Origin: Lichina pygmaea
Lineage: Eukaryota; Ascomycota; Lichinomycetes; Lichinales; Lichinaceae
NCBI GenBank assembly: GCA_963422465.1
Contig: OY730169.1
Location: 4,278,001-4,342,000 of the forward strand
Direction of reading: 5' to 3'
DNA: 64,000 nucleotides
How positions within the stretch are numbered: the first letter of the stretch is position 1; every line of letters starts with the position of its first letter. The notes under the pieces were generated by a model, which was given only the letters and a program-made list of their open reading frames with translations, made no database searches and was not told the origin of the DNA. Positions 54,115 through 64,000 of the stretch are shown piece by piece. Position numbers and translations under genes: made by a program.

Positions 54115-55427
54115 ACCAGTACGGTATGCCATCGCCGCGGGCTCGAACAAACGTGTTGGACACCATCCGCATCTGCGCGAAGCAACCACTGCAACTGTCC
54201 CGTCCGAGGACGGGGCAGCGGAGAGGGGGAGGGGGGCCAGGGAATAGGCCGGCATGGCTTGCTACAGTAGGGCTGAAATGCTGTAAGACGGCACGGACGG
54301 ATAGCGCGCTCGGCACGCTCGGGTAATTAGTTCCGTAGCTCGGTCGCTTAGTCGGGAACTGGCGTCGGCGCTTTAGCCACACTTGCGTTGTGAAACAAGC
54401 GCGGGGTTTGGCGCTGCTGCGCCACAGGACAAGGTACGAGGGTCTGGTACATACGTAGTGGGCAGAGACCAAGGATGATCCAGCGCACTCGATTCGGCGT
54501 AGGATGGCCCAGAATCAGCGGTTATAGCCTGCAGTACAGTACGGTACGTACGTAGTAGCTTCAACTGCGCTAGCTCTAGCTGTACGCTGCAGCACCGAGC
54601 CCAGACAAACTACCCGCTACGAGCCCCTTGTACGGAGTACTTCGTACGATACCTACGTACTCCGTACTTCCGTACAGTATCACGACACAAGCCTGGGTAC
54701 ACCGGTACAACCCATCAGCTGCTATCTTCTCAAGTAATGCGACAGAATCAGAGTTACATGGACAGCAGCAAGTGATGATGTATTGATCCTCCGGACTAAC
54801 CCGAGGTAGATTTTATATGAAGGTGTACGCAGACTTGTGTCGTGCCACTGTGCCTCCCCTCTCCCCAATCCTCCTGCCTGTGATTCGGACCTTTGACGGA
54901 GAAAGACGGGCTGCGAGGCCGGCAAGCAACATCGGAATTCAAAACGAACCGGTGGGCTTGCGGCTGACCGGCGATGACTCCGCTTGTCGTTGAATGACGG
55001 AAAGATTCGACGGCGTCCGCCCCCCGGCGGAGAGGAGGAGGGGAGGAGAGGAAGAGAAGCCACCAAGATTGCAAGCGCCGGACTCGCCCAGCTGGATCAT
55101 CTCTACGATATACGGAGTACGATGATACGGCCGTACAGTACGTGCGGACGGGCGTGTGGCCGGACGGAGAGACGGACGGGGTCGGGCTATCGGATACATC
55201 AACGTAGATATAAGATGGGAGCCACGTTCCCCCAAGTTACGACAGCCCAGATCCCCAGTTGATCACCGCGCGCCAGAGCCCAACCCCTATCTGCCCGTTC
55301 TCCTCGTTCAGGAAGACGCTCTTGCCCATCTCGCCCGACCTCAGACGACCGATTTCTCTGAGAGCTTGAGTGCAGTGATCATCCTCACCGACACCAAGGG
55401 ACCCCCCCCCCCCCCCCCCCCCCCAAA
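54115..55427. other. Gene-free region before the VOC-fold gene
   Basis: No gene recognised. It is dense in TACGTA/GTACGTAC-type palindromes (for example 54630-54680). A poly-C run of about 24 bases (about 55399-55423) lies directly before the start codon of the next gene and probably falls in its 5' leader. Confidence 0.5.
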
Positions 55428-56080
55428 ATGCCTATCAACCACGTCGGCGTCGCCGTGCCCGAGACCCAGCTCGAGGAGACGGTGCAGTTCTACCTCAGGG
55501 CGCTCGGGCCGCTGGGCTACGTCGAGATGGTGCGACCGGTGCCGGGCGTCGTCGGCCTGGGCGCCAAGGGCGTCGCCGACCTGTGGCTCTCGGCCCTGCT
55601 GTCGGACGTCACGAACTCGAAGATCCACCTCGCGTTCGACGCCGAGAGTGAGGACTTTTTGCCACCCTTGACGCATCCAGCCTTTTTCGTCTGGACGACC
55701 CCCTCCTGACGCTGTCGTGATACGTGACCGCTCTTCCGCTGGAGATTCCCGCCGCTGACCGCCGAGAATATATAGATCGAGACCTTGTCATGAAGTGCCA
55801 CGAAGAGACTCTGTTCGTTTGACCCTTTTCCCATTCCCCCCTCTCCTCGGGCTGTTCCCATCTCTGCCCGAACGCACTTGCCCTGCGCGCGTGTCCCCAA
55901 AGTCGCATCTTCTAACGTCTCCCGTCGTCGTCGTCGTCGTCGTTCAGTGCGGCTGGCGCCAAGGACAACGGCCCTCCTGGCACGCGCGAGCACTACGCCC
56001 CGAGCTACTACGCGTGCTACATGCTCGATCCGCTCGGCAACAACGTCGAGATCGTCACCCACGCCGCCGAGACGGCCTGA
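55428..56080 (+). CDS. VOC/glyoxalase-fold protein (3 exons, 129 aa)
   Basis: Small single-domain member of the vicinal-oxygen-chelate superfamily (glyoxalase/bleomycin-resistance/dioxygenase fold). The substrate is unknown; close fungal relatives are mostly uncharacterised. Exons are 55428-55647, 55776-55812 (only 37 nt) and 55948-56080, 130 codons with stop. The protein starts MPINHVGVAVPETQLEETVQ, with H5 as the likely first metal ligand, continues to KIHLAFDAE, then NRDLVMKCHEETLAAGAKDN across the microexon, and ends YACYMLDPLGNNVEIVTH, with E as the likely last ligand. Without the microexon the flanking exons are out of frame and a conserved helix is missing, which supports it. Both introns are long for this locus (128 and 135 nt). 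A poly-C run lies a few bases before the start. Confidence 0.85.
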
Positions 56081-57202
56081 GTCGTTTTTGAGCCGACGCC
56101 GTCCGAGACCGGACACTCTGGTCCTCTGTCATGTTTTCTCTACCGTCAAGCGCGAATGGCCCCCACAAAATGCCAATGGGGCTTGCCACGTTGTTCCGAT
56201 TAGAGCTGCCCGAGGTGTGTGATTGATCGTCGCTGTGGTTGTTCCCTCGTCTCTCGTGTCTTGCTCGAAGCTCCTGCATCGATGGACGGCCAACGCAAGT
56301 GTTTTTTTTGGATATACATGCGTAGGCGTTGGGTAGATGTGCATGAAGCAGTTCAGAGCTCCAGTTCGAGATGCACTTTCGTTTCCGATGGTTATCAAGT
56401 ACAATCGATCCACCGAGTCGACTACCTACCATTTTCCACCTCTCACCTTCCACCTTCCACTCTTCACCTTCTAATTTTCACCTTCCACTCTCCACCTTCT
56501 ACTTTTCACCTTCCCACTTTCCATCTTCCACCCACCGTACGCCTCATCCATACATTTCACAACAAGTCCAGACGTGCCAACGTCTTCCCACTACGTAACG
56601 TAGCTACAGTCATACGAGTATACTGCATGTTAATCATACGGAGCGAACCAATGTGACGTGTTCCGTCCGTCAGCACACTGAAGAAAAGCATTACGGTACT
56701 GTAGCGGCCAAGGACGGAATTGGAGCATGTCTTTTATTCTGTGCGCGCACGAGAGAGAGGGAGAGAGGGAGAGAGGGAGATTAGATCTATGCGGATTCCA
56801 AGTCACGTGTTCATGAGTTGTTGCTGAGATATCTATGGATCGTGCTGGGATAAGACGAAAGATGGACAGAGCAAAGGAGACGGAAGACTGGAGGTTCTTG
56901 AGACTTTTGACTTACCGTTACCGTACCTAGAGCCTTGACGTACCGTGCCTAGCAAAGCTCCATCTTCTGTGACGTACCAGTATCTTACTGAACAGGAGGG
57001 GGGGTCCCAGCCCAGCCCAGCCCAGCCCAGCCCAGCCCCTTACTGTACAGTAGAACAGGAAGGGGGGGGGGGGGGGGGTTCAGCCCTGCCCCGTCCTGCC
57101 CCGTCCTGCCCTGTCCTAGAACCTAGAATGTAGCATCTAGAACGATATCAAGGAATCAGCAGAGACCCGGGTGATGGGAGGGGCACGAGATTGAGGGGAA
57201 CA
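56081..57202. other. Gene-free region with simple repeats
   Basis: No gene recognised. It contains a pyrimidine-rich repeat of CACCTTCCACTYTT-type units (about 56435-56535), a GAGAGAGG microsatellite (about 56750-56780), a CCCAG run (about 57005-57038) and a poly-G run (about 57063-57079). Confidence 0.6.
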
Positions 57203-57691
57203 TCAGGAGGGAGAGGCAGAGCCGGTCGGTAAGCTGTAAGATACAGGCGGGGATAGCGAGCGGCTAGGGACAGAAGGAGAAGGGTTGACGAGGTACTTGA
57301 CGACGTCGACCGACATGGGGCCGTAGTCCTTCACGAAGAGCTCTTCCCAGGCGACGTAGCGCATGCGGGCGTCGTTGAGCGTGCGCCGGACCGCGACGAG
57401 GTGCGCCCGCGTGTGGTGCAGCTCGGCCAGAGCGCTGCCGTAGACGGCCGCGGCCGCCGGCGTGGCCTCGACCTCGTCGCGCGGCGTCAAAAAGTCGTGA
57501 TCGAACTGGGCCCGGTGTGCGGCCATGACGTGCGTCACAAAGGCCTCCTCGCACGTGCGCATCGCCCTCCGATGGTCGAACAGCTCGTGAACGTAGCACG
57601 CGTGGCACATGAAGCCTTCGCTCCGCAGCGTGCTCCTGTCGTGACACTTGCACGGCTCCGGCCAGGAGAACGAGTGGGGTTGTTGATCCAT
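57203..57691 (-). CDS. Hypothetical protein (162 aa)
   Basis: Not recognised. The frame is open for 249 codons, but the first part is low in conserved character and probably 5' leader; I take the ATG at 57691 (MDQQPHSFSWPEPCKCHDRS) as start, inside a good context. The N-terminal third is rich in cysteine and histidine (CKCHDRS, FMCHACYVHELFDH, TCEEAF), so it may bind a metal. The middle is helical and charged (HHTRAHLVAVRRTLNDARMR), and the C-terminal 25 residues are serine/proline-rich. There is no signal peptide or membrane segment. Codon use is GC-rich like the neighbouring host genes. It could also be the last exon of a longer gene. Confidence 0.5.
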   Translation of the reverse strand: MDQQPHSFSWPEPCKCHDRSTLRSEGFMCHACYVHELFDHRRAMRTCEEAFVTHVMAAHRAQFDHDFLTPRDEVEATPAAAAVYGSALAELHHTRAHLVAVRRTLNDARMRYVAWEELFVKDYGPMSVDVVKYLVNPSPSVPSRSLSPPVSYSLPTGSASPS

Positions 57692-58243
57692 TCGACTGTT
57701 CTGTTGTTGGATGTGCTGTGTGTCGGTGTTTGGATGCGTCTGTGTGTGGTAGATCAGTCTTGCTCTGTAGGTATCTGTGTTCTTGATGCCCTCGATCCAT
57801 GACGGACGGCCACGGCTACTTATGAGCGAACCGAGCAGCTGTTCGGTGTTGGTTCGGTGTTGTTCAAGCAAGTTGAAAAATGGATGGGCGGAAACAACGG
57901 ACCCGACAATGGACATTGTCTTGTTCGACAGTCTGGCGCTGGGTGCTTCCATTGTTTCTCTTGTCGAACAAGGTCAATGTAATCCTGCGCCGGTCGCTTT
58001 CATTGTTCCTCTGTTCGGAACAAGGCCGTTGCCCGACCAAAACAATGGGAGGTGTTGCGACACGAGGCCGTCCGGCGAGTCGACCAGTAGAAAGCCACCA
58101 GTGACATGACGTCCCGTAGCTCTGCTCCTTCGGTCATGCGACTGTAGGACTCTCCTCGCCGCGATCAATCGATCGGCTGTATCGGGTGTCCAGGCAAGTA
58201 CGATCCAACGTAGCAGCAAGAAGATCCCCGCACCGGAACGATC
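57692..58243. promoter_or_regulatory. Divergent intergenic region
   Basis: Shared upstream region of the minus-strand hypothetical gene and the plus-strand rhodanese gene. It holds imperfect inverted and direct repeats of TTGTTC/GAACAA blocks (about 57850-58030, such as TTGTTCGACAG, GTCGAACAAG and TTCGGAACAAG). No other gene seen. Confidence 0.35.
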
Positions 58244-58877
58244 ATGTCGGCCGACGCAGCATCCGCAACGCCGCCGTGGCACGCTGCTTATCCGAAGCCG
58301 TCGAACCCCGCACCGGCCGCGGTGACGGCGGAGGAGATCCGTCGACGCTTCGACGACGGCAATCTCCCGGGCAAGACGTACCTTCTGGTCGACCTGCGCC
58401 GGAACGACCACGAGGTGAGCCAACCCCGGCACTCTCGGAAGTAGCTAGTGCACGGTACGGGGCACAGTACGACCAAGAACTGAGCGGTCATGAGGGCGGC
58501 ACGATCCACCGATCGATCAACCTGCCGGCGCAGTCGCTGTACCCTAGTCTTCCGGCGCTGTACGACGTCGTGGCGGCCGGCGGAGTGACCGAAGTGATCT
58601 TCTACTGCGGTGCGTCCTCCCTCCCCGGCCCTTTGCCCCGACATATCGTAGCCAAAGTCCGACACGGGTCGTCCCCATCTGAAGTCGTCAAACAGTCTCG
58701 TCTCGTGGTCGAGGCACTCGCGCGGCCGGCTGGTTCGAAGACCACATCAAGAGCAGGGGCGACTCGAGCCTGAAGAGTCTCGTGCTGGAAGGAGGCATTG
58801 CTGGCTGGGTCGGCGCCGGGTCAGAGTACACGCGCTGGATGGACGGATATGACGAGAAGGTGTGGACGAAGCAGTGA
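58244..58877 (+). CDS. Rhodanese/Cdc25-like phosphatase-fold protein (3 exons, 155 aa)
   Basis: Single rhodanese domain of the Cdc25/Acr2 type, a group that includes arsenate reductases and small phosphatases; the substrate cannot be told from sequence. Exons are 58244-58414, 58495-58609 and 58696-58877, 156 codons with stop. The protein has LLVDLRRNDHEGGTIHRSIN (the usual DLR and IHxSINxP blocks), then VIFYCVSSRGRGTRAAGW, in which the active-site loop CVSSRGR fits CX5R and is built across the second splice site. The C-terminus LVLEGGIAGW is the usual end of the fold. Introns are 80 and 86 nt. The length matches stand-alone fungal enzymes of this type. The residues after the catalytic cysteine depend on the acceptor chosen at 58695. 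Confidence 0.87.
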
Positions 58878-60644
58878 GTGGATGTTCCACGGCCTTGGGA
58901 GGTGGTGATTACCGTAAGAGCTTGACTGGTGGCTGTGGGAGATGAACATATACGAGTACAACTGCTCAGCTGCAAGAGGGGAGCATTCCTCGATATGTCT
59001 TTCTTTGTTGGAGATTGCTGTCGTTGACATTGTTACTGCAAGGACGTCACTGCTGTCCACCTTTATATTGACAGGGATGATGGTCATCATGGACAAGCAA
59101 ACGTGAACAGATACTGCAAATCTACAACGCCCTTCACTCGTTCCCTTTTTCTCTCAGCCTCTCCTAGTATTTCTCCCCCAGCATCTACAATGACCATCGG
59201 TCTCTCTCTCCAAGTTCACGTGGCTAATTCCAGGAGTCTACGATCTACAAAGAAACAGCACTACGGTACTTAGCACCAGCACCAGCCAGCAGTAGCACCG
59301 GCAACAGCAATAGCACCTTCTACACCAACAGCAATGACAACAACACCAACAGCACTAGCACTAGCACCAGCACTAGCAACAGCATCACAGGGTCACTCTA
59401 CATAAACACTTCAAGCACAGACCAGCGGGTAGAAACAACACAAAGCAGACAACATCACCCAAGATCACACCAGACAACGACACCAGGTAAGACCACCAGC
59501 CAGGGGAGAATACCAGAAGAGAGACTTGAGTATTTCCACCCGTGTAAAACAGTCGTGCTGCTTCCACAGTACTGTAGGACAAGTACGTGTAGTACCGTAG
59601 TGCCAAGTAGAGATAGGGAGCGAGTGAGTAGCTGCTTTCTCAATCTTGCCCTAACCCCTCCCCCCTAGCCTTTACTATCCCCTGTCGTCCCATCCTGTCC
59701 AGACCCAAGATGCAGGGTACCAGATCCCAGATCCGGGGGATTCCTGGCTCGTGGTGGCAAGCTCAGCTTTCCGTGTTTCTTGTCTGCATCGCAAGGTCGG
59801 CTTCCTGGTCCATTGATACGGCCGACGTCTTGGTCGAAAGTGAAGAAGAAGAAGAGGAGGAGGAAGAGGAAGAAGAAGAAGAAGAAGAAGGAGAAGAAGA
59901 AGGGGAGGGAGGAGCTGCCCTGGTACCACGTGCCGTCAAATATTGGGTTCCAGTGTTCGTTCACTGTTCCTCTTCGGACCTTTCTCCGGTTGTTTTTTGG
60001 GGGGTTCAAAGAAGAGAAGAGTCGAAGCACGAGAGATGGGCAAGACGAGGCAGATCAGACGAAGAGGAATTTCTTGAGGTGAAAAAAAACTTGGTTCTAT
60101 TCCTATTGAATGAGTAGCCCCATATACTCCCCTCCCCTTTCCCCTTCCCCGTTCCTCTTCCCCACTCCCCCGTTTCACTTCTTCCCCCCCCCCCCTTCCC
60201 ACTCTCGGCGACCAAAACTCCACACACCCCACACTCATCCCGCGGGGTACCTTGTTTTGGACGCAACGTCCTTCTTCCTGGGGTATATCTACAGAAGGAT
60301 GAAAGAAAAGGGGAAGAAATTGAGGAAGAGAGGATGGACTGGAAGAGAAAGTGAGGGAGGATGAGAGGAAGAGGAAGAGGTGGAGAATGACAGGGTGGAC
60401 GATGTATCGCGTCAACTAAAGCGTAAAGTAGTATTAGAATCGAAACATTGGAAAATATGCTGACAACAGACAGAGGCGGGAGATTTTGGGGCTGAACATC
60501 GCTCTATCACGCTCGACGTTTGAATGGAAGATGAAAGATGAAGGGACGGAGACTGGTGATTGGTGGTGTTGATGGCGAGAAAGATGGGTAGTCTACATGT
60601 CGATGGTCATGGTCATGTCGGTAACGAAGACGTTGCTCCATGAC

Positions 60645-60679
<35 letters not shown>

Positions 60680-60904
60680 CGACAAAGAGGCGAGTGCGTA
60701 CGTGAGGACCAACTTGTCGAGCGGGACATTGATTGGGAGAGAAAAACATCCATATGCTTTGTCGACATACCATTGGCATAGATTCGTCGTAGATGGTCGT
60801 ACCAGGAGAAGCGGTAGTAGTGCCGGCAACAGCAGAAGCGGTTTTGCCGGCAACAGCAGTGGCGGTGATAGCCCCCGCAACAGCAGTAGTAGGGACCCCA
60901 CCCG
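58878..60904. other. Gene-free region with low-complexity repeats
   Basis: No gene recognised. It contains an AGCACCAGC-type repeat (about 59270-59390), a GAAGAAGAG purine run (about 59836-59905), C-rich runs near 60190, and GAC and GGCAACAGCA repeats (60650-60890). Long open frames here are by-products of these repeats. The right end is the 3' flank of the zinc-finger gene. Confidence 0.5.
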
Positions 60905-62418
60905 TCATAGGCCGTTTCGGCCGTGGCTCATGCTGTTGCTGCCGCCGATGCCGCTGCTGAAGCTGCTGCTCCCGCGAAGAGAATCGCCGCGCCGGTTCTG
61001 CGTCGAGAGCGCTCGTCGGAGCCCCGTCATCTCGTCCGACAGCTGGTTGAGGCGCGACTCGAGCGAGCGGATGTAGCGCCACATGTCGTCCTGCGTCGAT
61101 CCCGACCCGGCGCCGCCCGCCCGAGAGCCGTCGCCCATCGCGCTCGACTCGGCCGACAGCCCCGTCGAGCGCGACAGCGGGCTCGACATCGCCGGCCCCG
61201 GAGAGAGCTGCGCTGGCTGCGTGAAGCCCGACGAGAGCGGCGGCACGTCGGATCCCGATCCTCTCGGCGGCCCGCCGACGCCGACGCTGGCGAACGACGG
61301 CAGCGGCGGAGGCAGCCCCTGCTGCGGCGACGAGTGGCTGTTGCTGCGTCGGACCCAGTTTCGTTGTTGGAGCTGCTGAGTCAAGCTCGGCGAGCGCGGT
61401 CGACGGCCGGTTCCGACCGTGTCGGCACGTCGCAGCGTCGCCGTGGCGACGTTGCCGGGGCTGAGCGGCGCGGGGCTCTCGGTCATGCCGCCGTGAGGCA
61501 GGAAGGCCGACATGCTCCCGCTCCCGCCCCCACCGCCTCGCCCGATCGAGGCGCTAGCGCTCGCGATCGGTAGCGCTCCCTGGAAACGCGACGCCGCGGT
61601 TGACTCGGAGCGAGGCAGGCGCGACTGCGAACCGCTGCCGCCGCTGCCGCCGCTGCCGCCGCTGCCGCCGCTGCCGCCGGCGCCGCCTCCCGACGGACCA
61701 GGATCGCGCCGCTGGCCGGGAGGAGGATACGTGCTCGCTTGTGACGGCAGAGCGAAGCCGCCGCGGCCGCCGACGCCGGGCAGGGCTCGAGTCGGCTCCG
61801 CCGCGGCAGCGCTGGACAGACTGTGATGTGACCCAGGCGCCACGGTCGAGCTCGCCTGATCCATGCGCGACGACCCCTCCGCGTGCTGCTGCTGCTGCTG
61901 CTGCTGCTGCTCCTCGGAGGTGTAGACGAGGTCCTCCATCTGGTCGTCACCGGCGGTGAGGTCGGCATCCTGCATGGCCTCGTCATCGTCGTCGCCGCCG
62001 CAACCGCCGGCGCTGCCACGTCGACCGGCGCAGCCACCTTGGCCCTTGGTGTGTCGGGCGAGGGCGTCCCCGCGGGCGAAGCGCCGGTTACACCGCGGGC
62101 AGATGTGTGGCCGCTCGCCCGTGTGCAGCTTCGTGTGCCGCTTCAGGTCGTGCAGGCGCCGGAAGCGCGCCTGGCACGTTTCGCACACGTACGGCTTCTC
62201 GTGGCTGTGCGTCAGCAGGTGACTCTTGAGGTTGTGATGCCGCGTAAACTCCGTCGCGCAGTGCGTACACCTGTGCTTCTTGACCGACGACGAGGCGCGC
62301 TGGACTTGCGAGCTGGGCTCGGGCGCCGGCAAGGTCATGCCCCGCGCCGGCGTCAGCGTGTCCTCGGCGTCCGCACCCAAAATCCGGCTAGGGAAGGTAA
62401 AGGCCCGGTTGACGTGCC

Positions 62419-62511
<93 letters not shown>

Positions 62512-63280
62512 GCTCTTGCTGCACTTGTTGCTGCTCGTCAAGACCGTTCACACTCCCGGTCGAGTGCCCAAAGCCATGACCGGCCTGACGCCGCGCGTCA
62601 CGGGACGTGTCGACCGCTTCGGCTGGCGTCCGCAGGGCCTCAGCGGTCACCGTCGGCACCGAGCCCATCACCGACGCCAGGCTGGACGTGCTCACCGGGC
62701 TCGGATGAGAGACGGCCGGCTCGATGGCGGCGGCGGTGGTGGCAGGGGCTTGGGCCGCCGGCGCCTGTTCCGGCATGGACATGGCCCGCGCGGCGGCGGC
62801 GACGCCTTCGCTCATGGACGTCGTCTCCCTCGGCGCGTCGTCGGGTCTGCTCATGTTCGGTGCCGAGCCGAGCAGCGCCTCGATGGCGTTGGCGGCCGGA
62901 TTCGGGCTCCGGCCGCGACCGTCGCCGTTGTCGGAGCGGTTCGACGCCACCGACGCTCGCGAGCGCCGTTCGGCGGCCAGGGCCTCAGCCGCTGTCAGTG
63001 GGCGGGGCGAGAAGCGAGCGGTCACGGGTTTAGGCGACAAGGGGCGGGGCGAGGCCCGCGTCGTCGCCGCCAGAGACATGGGTGGGCGCTGAGCGAGCTC
63101 GGGGGACCGCCGCTGAAGCGTGGGCGAAGCCGACCGTTTCGACAGGATGGCCGGCTCGGCCGCCGCGCCGACGTAGTTCTGAGAGAGCGACGCCTGCGTC
63201 GTCGGTAAGGTGACGGGAGGACGATGTACGGATGTAACTGGCTCGTCGATCGTTGCCATGCCCGGTGGTAGAGGCACCAC
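60905..63280 (-). CDS. C2H2 zinc-finger transcription factor with polyglutamine tract (791 aa)
   Basis: Likely nuclear DNA-binding regulator. Three consecutive C2H2 fingers lie at about residues 336-415: CTHCATEFTRHHNLKSHLLT then H; CETCQARFRRLHDLKRH; CPRCNRRFARGDALARH, followed by GQGGCAGRRGS. This finger set and tail resemble fungal proteins often annotated Azf1-like; I am not certain of that. Before the fingers, residues about 259-287 are a nearly pure glutamine run coded by CAG only. After them come a second shorter Q run, a GGSGGS repeat (about 533-548), long disordered Ser/Pro/Gly regions and a C-terminal coiled coil (about 730-760, MWRYIRSLESRLNQLSDEMT). No intron is needed. The start may be at 63280 or at the ATG 21 nt downstream (MATIDEP). 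Target genes are unknown. Confidence 0.87.
61888..61911 (-). repeat. Short CAG run in the zinc-finger gene
   Basis: About eight CAG codons on the minus strand, giving a second, shorter glutamine tract after the zinc fingers. Confidence 0.85.
62421..62505 (-). repeat. CAG microsatellite, polyglutamine coding
   Basis: About 28 uninterrupted CAG units on the minus strand, coding the long glutamine tract of the zinc-finger protein. The purity of the run suggests that its length varies between strains. Confidence 0.95.
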
Positions 63281-64000
63281 CGTCGTGGGATACAGATACG
63301 TATGAAGATGGATGTCGAAGTCGAGGTCAGAGTCAGATATCAGGCGTCGACGATGCAGGCTCTCAGCTGGGGCCCACCGGCCCTCCCCGACCTCAACCTC
63401 TGATGTCTTCCTGCACCCCAGCGTCAGCTTTGTGGGTCGACGGCGCAGAGAAACGTCGTCGCGGTAGCAAGGCCGTCATCGCGACAGCCTGGGTCGGCCG
63501 CAAGAACAAGCGAATCCGTTCTTCGCAAGAGTTCCGCGGCCTCCCGAGAGGGGAGAGGGAGGGAGAGACAAGGGCCGAAAGAGATGATGCGTTGGGTGGT
63601 GTAGAGGTCTCAGGATACGGGTGGGAAATCCGGACGGAACAACGTCCAACATGCCGGGGGCAAGACGGCGAGTGAGGGGGAAACGACCGGAAAGGTCGGG
63701 ACAGGGCAGAGGAGCGTTGAGGTCTGCTGTCGCGCGGGCTTGGAGAGGTCAAGGCGGCAGTGGCATGTGACACCCGAACGACTCGGGCCGATCGCGTCTT
63801 GAACGCACCTGCTGGAGATGTGGCCGACGCAGAACACCGTCGACGACGACGCGGTAAAGAGGCGCGAGCGGGCCGTCGTCGTGGCACCGTGGGACTATGC
63901 CAACCGGATCCGATGCGGCTCGTACGGAAGGGTCCCAACGGGCATAGCTTGTGTAAGGAAGGATTCGGTCGAGGTCGGCCGGACATGAAAGGACGGCTAG
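63281..64000. promoter_or_regulatory. Upstream region of the zinc-finger gene
   Basis: Presumed promoter and 5' leader of the minus-strand regulator. A 197-codon frame (63986-63393, minus) is open, but it is dominated by R, S and P, has no motif, and is more likely leader sequence. Nothing else recognised. Confidence 0.4.

Noticed and set aside
61883-63208. 441-codon plus-strand open frame with a long leucine run
   Set aside because: It is the complement of the CAG repeats in the zinc-finger gene. The leucine run is the reverse reading of polyglutamine, and no family features are seen.
63393-63986. 197-codon frame upstream of the zinc-finger gene
   Set aside because: Arginine, serine and proline dominate, there is no motif, and it sits where a 5' leader is expected.

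Overview
This window looks like a chromosome segment from a filamentous ascomycete, probably a sordariomycete (that last step is inference). The reasons are short 50-135 nt introns with CTRAY branch points, Tad-clade LINEs, fungal chromodomain Ty3/gypsy elements, and host genes of typical Pezizomycotina form. It has two halves. Bases 1 to about 42,900 are almost pure nested transposable elements with very few CpG dinucleotides. From about 43,200 to 64,000 lies a CpG-rich host gene region.

The repeat block holds three near-complete copies of one Ty3/gypsy chromovirus (called Gyp1 here: 541-5939, 9253-14957, 29687-35372), two Gyp1 solo LTRs nested inside two of them, and one inverted LTR piece. 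A second chromovirus (Gyp2) is present as a complete element with target duplication (36479-42898) and as a decayed 5' fragment (29037-29686). A third (Gyp3) survives only as integrase and chromodomain remnants. Between them is a stack of Tad-like LINEs that target-site duplications resolve. An old plus-strand LINE (16254-29017) was hit by a 683-bp TRIM, by a full-length minus-strand LINE with both ORFs open (itself hit by a truncated LINE), and by a chimeric LINE carrying 1.1 kb of unrelated 5' sequence. That chimera begins with a fold resembling an HDV-like self-cleaving ribozyme.

The host region contains, left to right: glucosidase II alpha (minus, 3 exons); a MITE-like inverted-repeat element; nucleoside diphosphate kinase (plus, 8 exons, one GC-AG intron); an MRX11-like mitochondrial protein (plus, 3 exons); exopolyphosphatase PPX1 (plus, 2 exons); a tRNA-derived SINE whose tail matches the local LINEs; a VOC/glyoxalase-fold protein with a 37-nt microexon (plus); an unrecognised 162-aa protein (minus); a rhodanese/Cdc25-like protein (plus, 3 exons); and a C2H2 zinc-finger regulator with a long polyglutamine tract (minus).

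The host genes do not form a pathway. They are ordinary housekeeping genes (ER glycoprotein trimming, nucleotide balance, mitochondrial function, polyphosphate turnover). Exon joins were chosen by reading frame, splice signals and family similarity read by eye. No database search was run.
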